Origin: Seminavis robusta
Taxonomy: Eukaryota; Bacillariophyta; Bacillariophyceae; Naviculales; Naviculaceae
DNA length: 42,601 nt
Direction: 5' to 3'
NCBI GenBank assembly: GCA_903772945.1
Contig: CAICTM010000923.1
Location: 1-42,601 of the forward strand
Shown here: positions 1 through 9,591 of the stretch, in pieces
Position numbering within the stretch: the stretch's first letter is position 1
How the letters are laid out: each line of letters starts with the position of its first letter
Made by a program: the position numbers and the translations under genes
The notes under the pieces: generated by a model
What the model was told of the DNA's origin: nothing
What the model saw: only the letters and a program-made list of their open reading frames with translations
The model's database searches: none

Positions 1-68
1 CATGCAAATGGGCACATTCTTTGTGCACCAAGCTATAAACAGTTTTCGCAACGGCATTCATTTTCCTT

Positions 69-1225
69 ATGCCCCTTGGACCTGACCGCATTCTGCGCTT
101 TATCCAAGGCAAAAACTTTGGCCACCCCTCAAATCTTTTCCAGTTGCACAAAATAAACACGCACGATGGTAAATTCAAGTGCCCGTACTGCTTAAAAACG
201 TGCAAGACCGACTGGGGTTTGAAGCGGCATCAGGATACAGTTGCCGAATCCCGCATTCGATTCAAGACACGGACTGACCCTGACTCCCACGACAACGACC
301 GTGGGGAGATGACAATGGCGGTGGTGGCAAAAAGGAGAGCAAGAGATGAGGAGACAAGCACTGCAGAGGAAAATAGTGATGAGGAAAGACCCAGGAAGAA
401 GATGCACTTGGAGCCAGAATCAGAGGCCATAGAATCAATCGCTGACAGAGAAGAAGAAGCACTCCAGACAAGAGGTGACTTACCAGTGGATGCCACCACA
501 GATAGTATTGCAGCTTATTGGGACGGAGAACTGTTGACACAAGGAGCACATGAGGAAGACGTTGAGGCAAGTGCAAACGCATCACACGATGCTCCCTTCC
601 CATGTGCAAGTGGATACGGTGGATGAGGCAAGTGAAGCCGACTCCAGTGATGTTGCAGATTTCTTTGATCCATTTGCTGATCCGTCTGATGAGGAAGCTC
701 AAACCAATGCAGATAATGGGCAAGAGGGCAAATGCAATGAGCCAAGTAGGCAAACAATGAAAGAGTTCAAAGATTATGTGAGAGATGCATGTCAAAACTT
801 TATACCCCTCAAGCAAAACGAGAAAGCAGCAATCAAGATCATGCACACATTGTTCAAAAAGAAGGCCACTTTGGATACGTACGATGCTGTGATGGAATGG
901 CACTTCAAGGAATGTGGAAAGCTGGCAGAACACCAATCACTTGGTGAGTGCAAAGAGTTCATTTCGCGCAAAAAATTGATGAAGAAGCTCAAAACGCGGT
1001 ACAACATGGGCAAAAAGTATGCCCAACCGATAGAGAAAGTCTTGCCCCATACCAAGTCTAAGGTCAAAATATATCGCCGACATGCACGAGATCTTGTCGA
1101 AAGCCTTCTGACTGATCCACGATGGAAGGATGAGGATTGGCTGTTCTTCGATAACGAGAACGGTGAACCAGATCCTTTTGCACCACCCCCCAACGATTTG
1201 AAGCAAATTGGGGATCTCAATACAG
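69..1225 (+). pseudogene. N-terminal fragment of a DNA-transposon transposase (Plavaka/CACTA-like), frameshifted and cut off by an LTR
   Basis: Two overlapping plus-strand reading frames (69-626, then a second frame used from about 612 to 1225) look like one protein broken by a frameshift or an unspliced intron near 600-620. The first part has a C2H2-like finger (CPYC about 37 codons in, then GLKRH) followed by an acidic, low-complexity stretch. The second part continues acidic (DFFDPFADPSDEE), then has a basic helical region (KKLMKKLKTRYNM) and RDLVESLLTDPRWKDEDWLF...DLNTV. The order finger, acidic linker, 'LLTDPRxKDEDWLF', 'DLNT' resembles the N-terminus of Plavaka/EnSpm-like transposases as I recall them. 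No DDE catalytic region is present, because the frame runs at 1226 into a Gypsy LTR that adds VHYAKS and a stop. The start at 69 is only the first in-frame ATG. Family call is moderate; the truncation is clear. Confidence 0.5.
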
Positions 1226-1643
1226 TGCACTACGCTAAAAGCTAGTGTAAAGATCTTTCGAGTGTTTTTGTGTTTGAGAGAATGAAAGTTAGAGAGAGAT
1301 TAGAAAGCTACGAAACTAATCCATGAGAGAGATCGTTGTGAAGCTCATTGAAGTTGGTCTCCCGCGGGAGGCCTCGAAGTGTGATATCGTAGGTTATGGT
1401 AATAACTCTACGTACTCCACGTCCATTTCCGGAACACGTGAAACTTCAGCTAGTAGCTGTCTAGTAGCGTGAAGCTTTCCACGCCGGCTAAATATCTAGA
1501 GACAATGTTTCATCACAACCTAGTATGACTAGCAGTCATGAGAACCCTGTCTCAATGACTATTAACGAAGAGACTCAGTCATGAGTCGAACTCAAACCCT
1601 ATCTAGGATCGAGTCGCGAATAAGGCTAAGACCGTGTATTGCA
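1226..1643 (-). repeat. Gypsy LTR A (subfamily 1), 3' LTR of a minus-strand copy
   Basis: The 418-bp repeat begins TGCACTACGCTAAAAGC and ends GTGTATTGCA, so it is bounded by TG...CA on both strands. Read on the minus strand it directly follows the integrase C-terminus and a polypurine-like tract, as a 3' LTR should. Its interior (GTGAAGCTCATTGAAG, TCTCCCGCGGGAGG, TTCAGCTAGTAGCTG) matches the inverted LTR at 4909-5339 better than the LTR at 3369-3793, which places it in subfamily 1. Left flank is TACAG; no matching 5-bp duplication is seen at the other candidate ends. Confidence 0.85.
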
Positions 1644-2375
1644 TTCGCCCCCTGACAAGGGTCACAGAAGGCACGACATCAGTCGGACAAGGAGAACATA
1701 TAATTAAAGTGCGGGGCACTCTCCGGAGATTGGATGTAGACATGTGCGTCGCACGATGGCAATCCTACAAAGGGGATCAGGCCTTGTATGGGTGTAAATA
1801 CCTTATGTTCCAGTTCTGGTAGACTGTGCCCTTGGCGGTAGCATGGCGGAGCCGTACAGTGCCATTGTTATTGATTCGGTCTATATGTAAGGATTTGTAC
1901 TTTGGCTGACCGTACTTGCGGTGCTGATACTTGTTGAAACCTCACAGTATCGTTGACATTGTATTGATGAGGGACACGCGTCGCTCGTTTTCCTTATCAT
2001 TGTTTTTCTGGATGAGTCGTTGGCGACGTTCTTTGATGTGTTCCAGTTTACTTCGAAACGACGTTGTGAATCGCGTCACGATTGAACACGTGTGGTAATA
2101 AACTTGCGACGAAGTCCATATTCATCCCGGAGAGTCTTCTCGACTTCTGCGCGGAACTCAGGTTCTCTATCCATGATAACCTCAGTAGGCCATGGATACT
2201 GGGTGAGCCACGTCTGTTCTAGAACGATGGCTACTTCGTCTGCTGCATTGGAGCAGATCTCGGCAATCTCGAACCATTCGGTTACGGGATCAATCATTGT
2301 CAAGCAATGAAATGGACAGGGATTCCTTTTCTTGGGATCCCCGACGTTGTATGTACATGTGATCATCTGATCCAT
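1644..2375 (-). pseudogene. Degenerate Ty3/Gypsy integrase fragment (minus strand)
   Basis: The minus-strand translation from 2375 downward gives integrase core sequence (PFHCLTMIDPVTEWFEIAE, then EVIMDREPEF and DEYGLRRKFITTR). It matches the plus-strand integrase at 3794-4771 almost residue for residue. After KFITTR the copy jumps, through a deletion near 2085-2095, to the region preceding the C-terminal chromodomain-like segment. It ends with NIRYLHPYKA and a stop near 1777. Several small indels shift the frame, so no functional integrase is made. The catalytic glutamate segment (MVERAHQ in the better copy) is deleted. Confidence 0.8.
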
Positions 2376-2612
2376 ATGTCTCGATAGTAGTTCACTAGTC
2401 CAATGAATCTACCAAGTTCTTCCTGTTCGTAGGAGGAGCGATATTCGGATCGCATCTATTTTCTTGGTTACGGGTTGGATTCCTTCTCAAGTAATCCAGT
2501 AGCCTAGATACTCAAGTTCTCTTCTTTCGAAGAAGGACTTGGTAGCATTGATCTTAAGTCCGGCTTCTCGAAGCCTTTAGGAGAACTGCATCTAACTATT
2601 CAACGTGATCCA

Positions 2613-2969
2613 CTAGATCGCCGTTAGGTAGATGAGTTGATCATCAATGTATGCACGGACATTTTCCAAATCGTGCATGAGTGTTCCCATCTTCCTTTGG
2701 AAGATGTCGGGACTATTGCATAGGCCCATCGGTACTCGCTGGTACTCGTACTTCCTGAATCCGTCTAGATTCAGTAGCATGTCTTGTATCCTTGGGATCG
2801 GACAAGGTTTTTGCTCAATCCTTTTTTTCAGTTCCCGGACGTCAGAGATGAACCGTATAGATCCATTTTTTTTGGGAATGATTGAAGCAGGCGCACCCAC
2901 AAGAATCTTGTTCAATAGTAAAGAATTTTCTGTTCTCCATGCACTTTCGTTAAGCATATGTGTAAACAC
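2613..2969 (-). pseudogene. Internally deleted Ty3/Gypsy reverse transcriptase fragment
   Basis: The minus-strand frame carries Gypsy RT landmarks: a SIIPKKNGSIRFISDVREL segment, CPIPRIQDMLLNLDG, then YEYQRVPMGLCNSPDIFQ and the catalytic box AYIDDQLIY (canonical Y-x-DD). Roughly 25-30 residues expected between LNLDGF and KYEYQR, which include the first catalytic aspartate strand, are missing, so the enzyme is dead. PIPRIQDML and GLCNSPDIFQ point to Ty3/Gypsy rather than Copia. It lies between the 5' leader (3120-3368) and integrase remnant of the minus-strand copy. Confidence 0.8.
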
Positions 2970-3368
2970 TTGTTGTAGCCTTGCTTATTATGACGCAATG
3001 TACCGTACGAATCTATAGGCAACATCAAGATCATTTGACGCAAAGCTGAGTTAATAGTAGGCACCTGCATCGGACTGTAGAGGCTCTTGCACAAGACCAT
3101 CACGCACAAGCACACTGGTAAATTGGGTGGCTAAAATGCGCTTCTTAGATGCAGGTATTCTTCTTGAAACAGCCGGAAGCCGCTATATAATCATTACTCC
3201 CCTTGGTGTTGTTGCCAAGGGCCTCTTCCAGATCGAAGTTGTCAGGTTCCCATTCCTCATCAGGCTGCTCCTTGTCGGCTTCCTGATTCTTCTGTTTCTC
3301 CTCCTCATACAAGCTAATGTAGTAAGTTCATTGAATGTAGCTGAAAGCTATTGTGTTTGTTAACAAAA
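2970..3368 (-). mobile_element. Gypsy 5' leader and gag-like remnant (minus strand)
   Basis: Reading down the minus strand from 3368, the sequence beginning TTTTGTTAACAAACACAATA is the same leader that follows the plus-strand LTR at 42208, so this is the element's 5' untranslated region. A short acidic gag-like stretch follows (EEEKQKNQEADKEQ, DNFDLEEALG) until stops near 3130. No conventional TGG-type tRNA primer site touches the LTR edge; a half-tRNA or other primer is possible. The rest of 2970-3120 is decayed and has no readable domain. Confidence 0.6.
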
Positions 3369-3793
3369 TGCACTACGCTAAAAGCTAGTGTTAAGATCTT
3401 TCGAGTTTGTTGTTGAGAGAATGTAAATTATAAGAGAGATTAGAAAGCTATGAAAACTAATCAACGAGAGAGATCATCATCAAGGGATCGTAGATCTGAA
3501 CTCCCGCGGGAGACTGTAAAGTGTGATAGCGTAGGTTGTGGTAACAATCCTACGTACTCCACGATCCAAAAACGGAACGCGTGGAAGATTCGTCTAGCAT
3601 GGATCTAGTAGCATGGAAGCTCTCCACGCTGGCTAAATATCTAGCGCGATGTTTCATCATCGACCTAGTATATGACTAGAGCGGTCATTGAGAACCCTGT
3701 CTCAATGAGTATTCACGAGAGACTCAGTCATGAGTCGAACTCAAACCCTATCTAGGATCGAGTCGCGAATAAGGCTAAGAGCCGTATATTGCA
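3369..3793 (-). repeat. Gypsy LTR B (subfamily 2), 5' LTR of the minus-strand copy
   Basis: A 425-bp repeat running from TGCACTACGCTAAAAGC to GTATATTGCA. On the minus strand it is followed by the Gypsy 5' leader, so it acts as a 5' LTR. Its interior (GAGATCATCATCAAGGGATC, ACGGAACGCGTGGAAG, AGCATGGATCTAGTAGCATG) matches the LTR at 41782-42208 and differs from LTR A, although A and B should be the two LTRs of one insertion. On its other side (3794) it abuts a plus-strand integrase. Confidence 0.85.
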
Positions 3794-4771
3794 GTACTGA
3801 TGCATCCTGGCGAGACTCGCACAGAACTTACCATCAGTCAACACTACACCTGGAAAGGGTTGCGCAAGACTGTGCAGTCCATATGTCAGCGTTGCCAAAG
3901 CTGCCAACTGAACAAACCCAAGACACGGAAGCTGGGATTGCTTCCTCCAAAGACTTGCGAGGAGATCACATGGGAAAGACTATGCATTGACCTGATAGGT
4001 CCATACAACATCAAGGATCCTAAGAAAAAGAATTCTTGTAGACTTCATTGCCTGACAACGATTGATCCCGTAACCGGATGGTTCGAGATTGCTGAGATCT
4101 GCTCCAAAGCAGTAGACGAAGTAGCCATCGTTCTAGAACAGACGTGGCTTACTCGGTATCCATGGTCTGCTGAGGTTACTATCATGGATAGAGGACGTGA
4201 GTTCCGCGCAGAAGTCGAGAAGAGTCTCCGGGATGAGTATGGACTTCGTCGCAAGTTCATCACCACACGTAACCCTCAAGCCAACTCGATGGTCGAGCGT
4301 GCTCATCAGACCATTCGTAACTTGATAGCTGTTCAGAATATCAAGTGTCAAGACGACCTCGTGAATGGATCCTGGGATGGAGTCCTCAGCGCGGTTCGGT
4401 TCGCAATGAATGCCACGATTAATACCACCTTGCGTGCAACGCCTGCACAGCTCATGTTCAATCGTGATGCGATTCACAACGTCCGTTTCGAAGCAAACTG
4501 GAAATACATCAAGGAACGTCGCCAGCGACTTATCCAACAAAACAATGATAGGGAAAACGTGACGCGTGTCCCTCATCAATATAATGTCAACGATACTGTG
4601 ATGATTCACCAGTATCAGCACCGCAAGTACGGTCAGCCAAAGTACAAAGGTCCTTACAATATAGACCGAGTCAATGACAATGGCACTGTACGGCTCCGAC
4701 ATGCTACCGCTAATGGCGGCACAGTCTACCAGACTTGGAACATAAGGTATTTACACCCATACAAGGCCTGA
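3794..4771 (+). CDS. Ty3/Gypsy integrase domain with chromodomain-like C-terminus (5'-truncated pol)
   Basis: An open frame of at least 323 codons encodes an apparently complete retroviral-type integrase. It has an HHCC zinc-binding module (HPGETRTELTISQH, then CQRCQSC). The catalytic core has the first aspartate in LCIDLIGPY, the second in TIMDRGREF and the glutamate in SMVERAHQ. A C-terminal DNA-binding/GPY-like region follows (YKGPYNIDRVNDNGTVRLR), ending NIRYLHPYKA. The frame is open upstream into LTR B, so the ATG at 3800 is arbitrary and this is really the 3' end of a pol gene that lost RT and RNase H. It is the best preserved integrase in the window and would splice retroelement DNA ends into the host genome if expressed. 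The degraded copies at 1644-2375 and 41130-41781 are its close relatives. Confidence 0.85.
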   Translation, partial: VLMHPGETRTELTISQHYTWKGLRKTVQSICQRCQSCQLNKPKTRKLGLLPPKTCEEITWERLCIDLIGPYNIKDPKKKNSCRLHCLTTIDPVTGWFEIAEICSKAVDEVAIVLEQTWLTRYPWSAEVTIMDRGREFRAEVEKSLRDEYGLRRKFITTRNPQANSMVERAHQTIRNLIAVQNIKCQDDLVNGSWDGVLSAVRFAMNATINTTLRATPAQLMFNRDAIHNVRFEANWKYIKERRQRLIQQNNDRENVTRVPHQYNVNDTVMIHQYQHRKYGQPKYKGPYNIDRVNDNGTVRLRHATANGGTVYQTWNIRYLHPYKA

Positions 4772-4898
4772 TCCCCTTGTAGGATTGCCATCGTGCGACG
4801 CACATGTCTACATCCAATCTCCAGAGAGTGCCCCGCACATTAATTCATGCATATGTTCTCCTTGTTCGACTGATGTCGTGCCTTCTGTGACCCTTGTC

Positions 4899-4908
4899 AG
4901 GGGGCGAA
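4899..4908 (+). other. Polypurine tract before the 3' LTR
   Basis: AGGGGGCGAA lies immediately before the TGCAATAC start of LTR C, the expected place and composition for the plus-strand DNA primer of an LTR retrotransposon. The mirrored copies beside LTRs A and D carry similar purine-rich sequence on the minus strand. Confidence 0.65.
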
Positions 4909-5339
4909 TGCAATACACGGCTCTTAGCCTTATTCGCGACTCGATCCTAGATAGGGTTTGAGTTCGACTTGTGACGTAGTCCCTCGCGAATAGTAGTCAT
5001 TGAGACAGGGTTCTCATGACTGCTCGTCATACTAGGTTGTCGATGAAACATCGCTCTAGATATTTAGCATTAGCCTGCATGGAAAGCTTCCACGCTACTA
5101 GACAGCTACTAGCTGAAGTTTCCACGTGTTCCGGAATTGGACCGTGGAGTACGTAGAGTTATTACCATAACCTACGATATCACACTTCGAGGCCTCCCGC
5201 GGGAGACAAACTTCAATGAGCTTCACAACGATCTCTCTCATGGATTAGTTTTCGTAGCTTTCTAATCTCTCTCATAACTGTCATTCTCTCAAACTCAAAA
5301 CACTCGAAGGATCTTTACACTAGCTTTTAGCATAGTGCA
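4909..5339 (+). repeat. Gypsy LTR C (subfamily 1), 3' LTR of a plus-strand copy
   Basis: A 431-bp repeat from TGCAATACACGG to CATAGTGCA, downstream of integrase and polypurine tract, so it is a 3' LTR in plus orientation. Its reverse complement matches LTR A through the subfamily-1 interior (GTGAAGCTCATTGAAG, CAGCTAGTAGCTGTC). There is no plus-oriented 5' LTR partner; instead the inverted LTR B stands upstream. Right flank (CTGAT) is Copia DNA and does not duplicate the left flank of LTR A. Confidence 0.85.
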
Positions 5340-5815
5340 CTGATTAGCGTTCACACACAGGAGCAGTCATGTCCTTGGGAAGTGGAGCGGTGTTGTCGGT
5401 GTCCGCGAAACAGAAGCTCAACTCAAGAAGCAGCACGGAAGCGGAGCTGATTGGAGCCGACGACGTGATGTCGCCTATGTTGTGGGCCAAGTTGTTCCTT
5501 GAGGAGCAGGGGATCGTTGTCAAGGACAACATCCTTATGCAGGACAACAAGAGCACTATCATTCTAGCCGAGAATGGAAAGAGCAGCTCCATCAGGAAAA
5601 AGGACTCGGGCCATCAACATTCGTTTCTTTTTCATACATGATCAGATTGAAAAGGGCAACCTCAGAGTTGTGTTTTGTCCCACCTTGGAAATGCGTGGAG
5701 ATTTTTCTACCAACCCCCTTCAGGGCAAGCTCTTCCATGAGCACAGGGCCTTCATCATGGGGCATCTGCCTCTTAATTTCCCAAATCATTTATTCGTTTC
5801 ACGGTAGCCATTAAG
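5340..5815 (+). pseudogene. Ty1/Copia RNase H, 3' end of pol, truncated and frameshifted
   Basis: Directly after LTR C comes RSHTGAVMSLGSGAVLS and KQKLNSRSSTEAELIGADD, the hallmark RNase H region of diatom Copia polyproteins, followed by MQDNKSTIILAENGKSSS. A one-base shift near 5585-5595 moves the frame; it then continues KRTRAINIRFFFI, GNLRVVFCPTLEM, DFSTNPLQGKLF, the conserved Copia end, stopping at 5805-5807. An in-frame TAG at 5342-5344 lies just before RSHTG. The 5' side is lost where the Gypsy LTR was inserted. This fragment belongs to a different Copia lineage from the one at 40066-40536. Confidence 0.8.
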
Positions 5816-5831
5816 GCACTGTGCAGGAGTG

Positions 5832-6049
5832 TGTTGGAGGATACTCAAACAAGATTACTCTTAAGGCAACGACGCCTGTCCGAGACTACATTTGGCAAGA
5901 TCGATAGCGGCAACCATGAATCACTAAAGCCAGCAACCTAGCCAAGACCAGCCTTTGAACTGCCGATCGCAAGAAGGTTGTCTCTCTCTCAGCTCACAAT
6001 TCTTCATTCAGCTGACGCTGAAAGCAAGAACCTAGATTAGATTAACCCA
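5832..6049 (+). repeat. Probable Copia LTR (3' LTR of the RNase H fragment), right edge uncertain
   Basis: A purine-rich GCAGGAGTG is followed at 5832 by TGTTGGAGGATACTC, which looks like the start of a diatom Copia LTR, 25 bp after the end of the RNase H frame. The right edge is a guess: ATTAACCCA near 6041-6049 is the nearest sequence ending in CA. No second copy is in the window to fix the boundary. Confidence 0.4.
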
Positions 6050-7393
6050 CCTCTCCCTCCCTGGTTGCACGACTGAAGGCTGTCCTGTGGAACATCACAT
6101 TCCCGGGACTCCCTTCCGCCATGTGTGATCTATCCGGGACTCCCCAGTCCCGAATGGAACCCCGGGGATTGGAGATGGTCGGCTCAGTAAATGGCCGAGT
6201 TTCTCCACTCACCTAATCCTCTACTAGTCGTGTCTAGCTGCTCTGGGCGAGCGCAGCTTGTTTGCGCTCGTGGCAAGACGGGACATCGGGGTGATGGGGA
6301 ACAGTGTGATGCCCCATACCTTCCCGACAATGTCTGGTCTCAGCTATCCAGCAATGGACGGCAGCTTTGGTACAAGCTCTCTGTCGCTGACAAGAGAGTC
6401 TTGGTGGAAGCACACCGCCGTCAAGCCCGGATGCCTGACCTGGTGGATCCGAAGAGCAAAGCTGACCCAGCAGTCGGGATGCCTTAGATCCTCCAAATGA
6501 CAATGCGGGGCCTGCAGCCTCCAAGGGCAGGTGCAGGACCAATGTGTATTTTTGCCGGGGCAACTAGTGTTTGTGTCGCACTGGTTGAGCCCAAGAGACC
6601 CATGCACGGGCCATGGCTGTAGGGTAGCATGCCACCCTCATAGGGGCTACTACATGTACTTTCCGCATGACATGGCACAGTATGACAAGAAGTGTTTGTG
6701 CTAGCCTTGTTATCTCCAGGATAGTGTTCCAAGTACAATGTTTTGTGAAGACATGTTTTGGTGACTCCCCCCCTCCCGCCCTGATGGCACTCCCTTCACT
6801 TTTGGGTGATGAGAAGAATTTACAGTGAGTCACCCTCAACGAAGGTGAAGCAGTCAGGTTGGAGCAACAACCACCCAAGCTGATAGATGTGGAATGAGCT
6901 ACTGTCATGTCATGTGATAGGATCTGTACCGGTCATACCTAAGCAAGCACCAAGTTAGTCGCGTCTCTGGACAAGATTCTTTTGAAGAACCCATGTAAGG
7001 AGATGGTAGACTTGACTCGGAGGAGACATCTGCGAGGTGTTGCCTCTAGCCGAGGCAATATCTGATGATCCAGTAGGACAACCAATCCCACCTCCTAGGA
7101 TGACAACTTTTCACCTAACTACAGTCGTACCCAGTTGAGGGCTCCAGGTGAACAGTTATGGTCAAGATTGTTCTCACTGGTCCTTATGGGGAGACAGGCA
7201 GATATCTCCTAAGCCAATGAGCTGTGATGCAAGTATGGGGAGACTAGGTAGGATCCCAATTGACGGTCAAATGGACCAATGCCAGTCAATGCACCCTTTC
7301 TCTCCTGAATACGACTGGAGGTTTGAAATCACAAGCCGATGTGATGCCCCTCCCAATGTTTCAAGTGGTACTCAGCAACGTCCGGAAACGGCC
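6050..7393. other. Transposon-derived or unassigned DNA; possible Copia gag remnant at 6191-6487
   Basis: This stretch has no convincing intact gene. The plus-strand frame 6191-6487 contains LPDNVWSQLSSNGRQLWYKL and a following KRVLVEAHRRQA, which resembles the short helical segment near the end of Copia-type gag proteins, so it may be the remains of another retroelement. The rest (6488-7393) shows only short frames without recognisable domains. Bases 6100-6170 contain repeated CGGGACTCCC and its inverse. Confidence 0.4.
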
Positions 7394-7629
7394 TAGTTTC
7401 ACGAGTCGTGAAACTGTAGTTTCAATTTCACATTTTTAGTTTCACGGAAACGTGAAACTACAGTTTTAGTTTCACAGGTGTGAAACTAGTTTCACGAATT
7501 TGTGAAAATCCACCGTACAAGTCTACACAGTTTCACTACTAGTTTCACAGGAAACTAATTTCACGTTTTTCCGTGAAACTAGTTTCAATTTCACACTTGT
7601 GAAACTAGTTTCACGAGTCGTGAAACTGT
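7394..7629. repeat. Palindromic GTTTCAC/GTGAAAC array (possible foldback MITE)
   Basis: About 235 bp composed almost entirely of GTTTCAC and its complement GTGAAAC in alternating orientation. A near-perfect 21-bp palindrome (AGTTTCACGA, G/C centre, CGTGAAACT) stands at each end, at 7395-7415 and 7607-7627. The whole block can fold on itself in several ways. There is no open frame, no clear target-site duplication and no leader-repeat-spacer order, so it is not a CRISPR array. A small non-autonomous foldback-type element is the likeliest explanation. Confidence 0.6.
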
Positions 7630-7989
7630 CAAAATCTAATCAAGTCATGATTCCGGACCTTGCAGCAATGGACACCTTGATGTATTCAAGAGGGTTGGTA
7701 ACCTCTGAGGTAAGCGACCAAAGTCCACACCGAGAAGTCAGATGCTCCCAGTTCATGGAAGTGTCGAGGGAAGCCCCATGATGTGCAAGCTTGTTGGCAC
7801 CCCATCCATGACTCCAGTGGTGGGGAGGGTGTCGAGCAGCAGCAATACCACTCCTCTCACATTACAGACTCTTAGTTTTGTTGATTTTCGTCAATTAGTC
7901 AAATATGATGTTGAGAGGTGTTGAATCGTTTTTTATTAAATGTCAACAAAATAAAACTGCCAAGGGTAGCAGCGCGGCATTCTCGAGAG
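7630..7989. other. No recognisable feature
   Basis: Only short frames without recognisable domains. The stretch separates the palindromic array from the hAT-type element and becomes AT-rich near 7925-7960. Confidence 0.5.
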
Positions 7990-7997
7990 GTATCTAC

Positions 7998-9591
7998 CAG
8001 GGTTCGCTAACCTGATATATTAGGTTACCGGTTACTTCCAAAAGAACCGGTAACCGGAACCTGATAAAGTAACCTTTACACTAACCTGTTAAAAAAATTC
8101 TATCAGGTTAGTAACCGATACACTAACCTAATACGATCTTGTATCAGGTTAGTGTACCGGTTACTTACCAGGTTTTCTATCAGGTTACTTTTCACCGTTT
8201 TTGGGGCCATTTTCCTCATTCCGCAGTAGATTAACCCTTGGTGGCACTACCACTGAAGACCCACGCCTTCCAGTTGTCAAGGGTAACTATCTCTGTACAT
8301 CTCTCGTTATCCAACCACCTCTCTCTGCATTGTCAAGGTAACTATTCTGTACCTAGCACCCTCGATTCCAGTTGACTAACCCTTGGTGGCACTACGAGTC
8401 GTCATGGGTGACTATCTCTGATGCCTAACCACCTATCAACTATCATCTAACTAACTAACAAGGCAAAACACCTTATATACAGTAATAGGTAACTTACTAT
8501 GACAATACCAGGTTACTTTATCAGGTAACCTACAGGTTACCTGATAAATACCTGACACTAACCTATACACTAACCTACTACAAAAATTCTATCAGGTTAG
8601 TAACCTATACACTAAGGCCGCTCTCTACCGGAGGGACTAAGTAGCGACTAAGCCATATTTCGTAGTTAGTCCATAGTTTAGTCTCCGGGGTGGTGTCTAC
8701 CCAGCCACTAAACGTCCCACGGACTAAAGGGTTTAGTCACAAAGTTCGTTCACCGACTAACGGAGGCTGGTTAGTCGGTGAGCGAACATAACGACTAAAG
8801 CTTCTTTAAGAACTCTTTAAGAATGAATGAATGAATCTTCAACAGCCTCATTGCACAGCCTCAACAAGAGAGGCAGCTACTGCCCAACAAGGAAGCGAGC
8901 GTAACGACTAAAGCCTCTTTAAGAACGAATCGAATCAGCCTCATTGGACAGCCTCACTATCAGAGCATCGCGACAGAGCTGATAGAGTAGAGGTGCAAAA
9001 CAATACGACTGCACACCGAGTTGGATAACAAATTCCAACAGGATTACCACAGAGGTGCCTTCGTGGGAGTTCCGAACGATCGAACCATGGAACCATCCAA
9101 GAGGTGCAAACGATCGAACGATCGAATGATGAGTAGTAGAGGTGCAAAGGAGAGGTGCATGGCAATGGTGTGTTTTGAGTCTTGTTATCTCAGTCTTGTT
9201 ATCTCAAAAAAGTAATCACTTCTGTTAAGTCTTTGTTTGAGTCCTTTAATCCCTTCTGTTAAGTCTTTGTTTGAGTCCGTTACATCTTTTTTGAGTCCTT
9301 TAAGTCCAGTAGTGTTCCGTTTAGTCATTTGCTTTAGTGCTGGGTAGACAGGTCCAAATGACTAAAGAACTGACTAAATTGTTTAGTCCGAGATTTAGTC
9401 ATCTGCTGGTAGACACCACCATTACTAAAGGATAATGACTAAATCTTGAACTAAACAACCACCTAAAGGTTTCCTTTAGTCGCTACTTTAGTCCCTCCGG
9501 TAGAGAGCGGCCTAACCTAGTGCAATTTTCTACCAGGTTAGTGTATAGGTTAGTAACCTATTCCTCAAATCTATCAGGTTAGCGAACCCTG
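7998..9591. mobile_element. Non-autonomous hAT-type DNA transposon with 8-bp target duplication
   Basis: The element is 1594 bp including a nested insertion. Its termini are inverted copies of CAGGGTTCGCTAACCTGATA, at 7998 and ending at 9591. It is flanked by perfect 8-bp direct repeats GTATCTAC (7990-7997 and 9592-9599). CAGGG termini plus 8-bp duplications are diagnostic of the hAT superfamily. Just inside both ends are many copies of (T)ATCAGGTTA and TAACCT in both orientations, which resemble the terminal repeat itself. Bases 8200-8460 contain internally duplicated segments (TTAACCCTTGGTGGCACTAC occurs twice). No transposase frame is present, so an autonomous hAT elsewhere would be needed to move it. 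It sits 87 bp from the RRN3 stop codon. Confidence 0.9.
8616..9512. mobile_element. Non-autonomous PIF/Harbinger-type element nested in the hAT element
   Basis: This 897-bp insertion has terminal inverted repeats beginning GGCCGCTCTCTACCGGAGGG and continuing for about 36 bp (through GACTAA, GTAGCGACTAA). It is flanked by 3-bp TAA duplications (8613-8615 and 9513-9515). GG-starting termini with TWA duplications fit PIF/Harbinger. Inside, the motif GACTAAA and its complement recur many times near both ends. The core contains direct duplications (AACGACTAAAGC...TCTTTAAGAAC twice; TCTGTTAAGTCTTTGTTTGA twice). No protein frame is convincing. Because it splits the hAT element, it is the younger insertion. 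Confidence 0.85.

Noticed and set aside
1226..5339. Single intact LTR retrotransposon with 5-bp target duplication
   Set aside because: Flanks TACAG and CTGAT do not match, the terminal LTRs are inverted, and the interior has pieces on both strands.
7394..7629. CRISPR-like repeat array
   Set aside because: Repeats are 7-bp words in both orientations without constant spacers, in a eukaryotic genome with no cas genes; a foldback element fits better.
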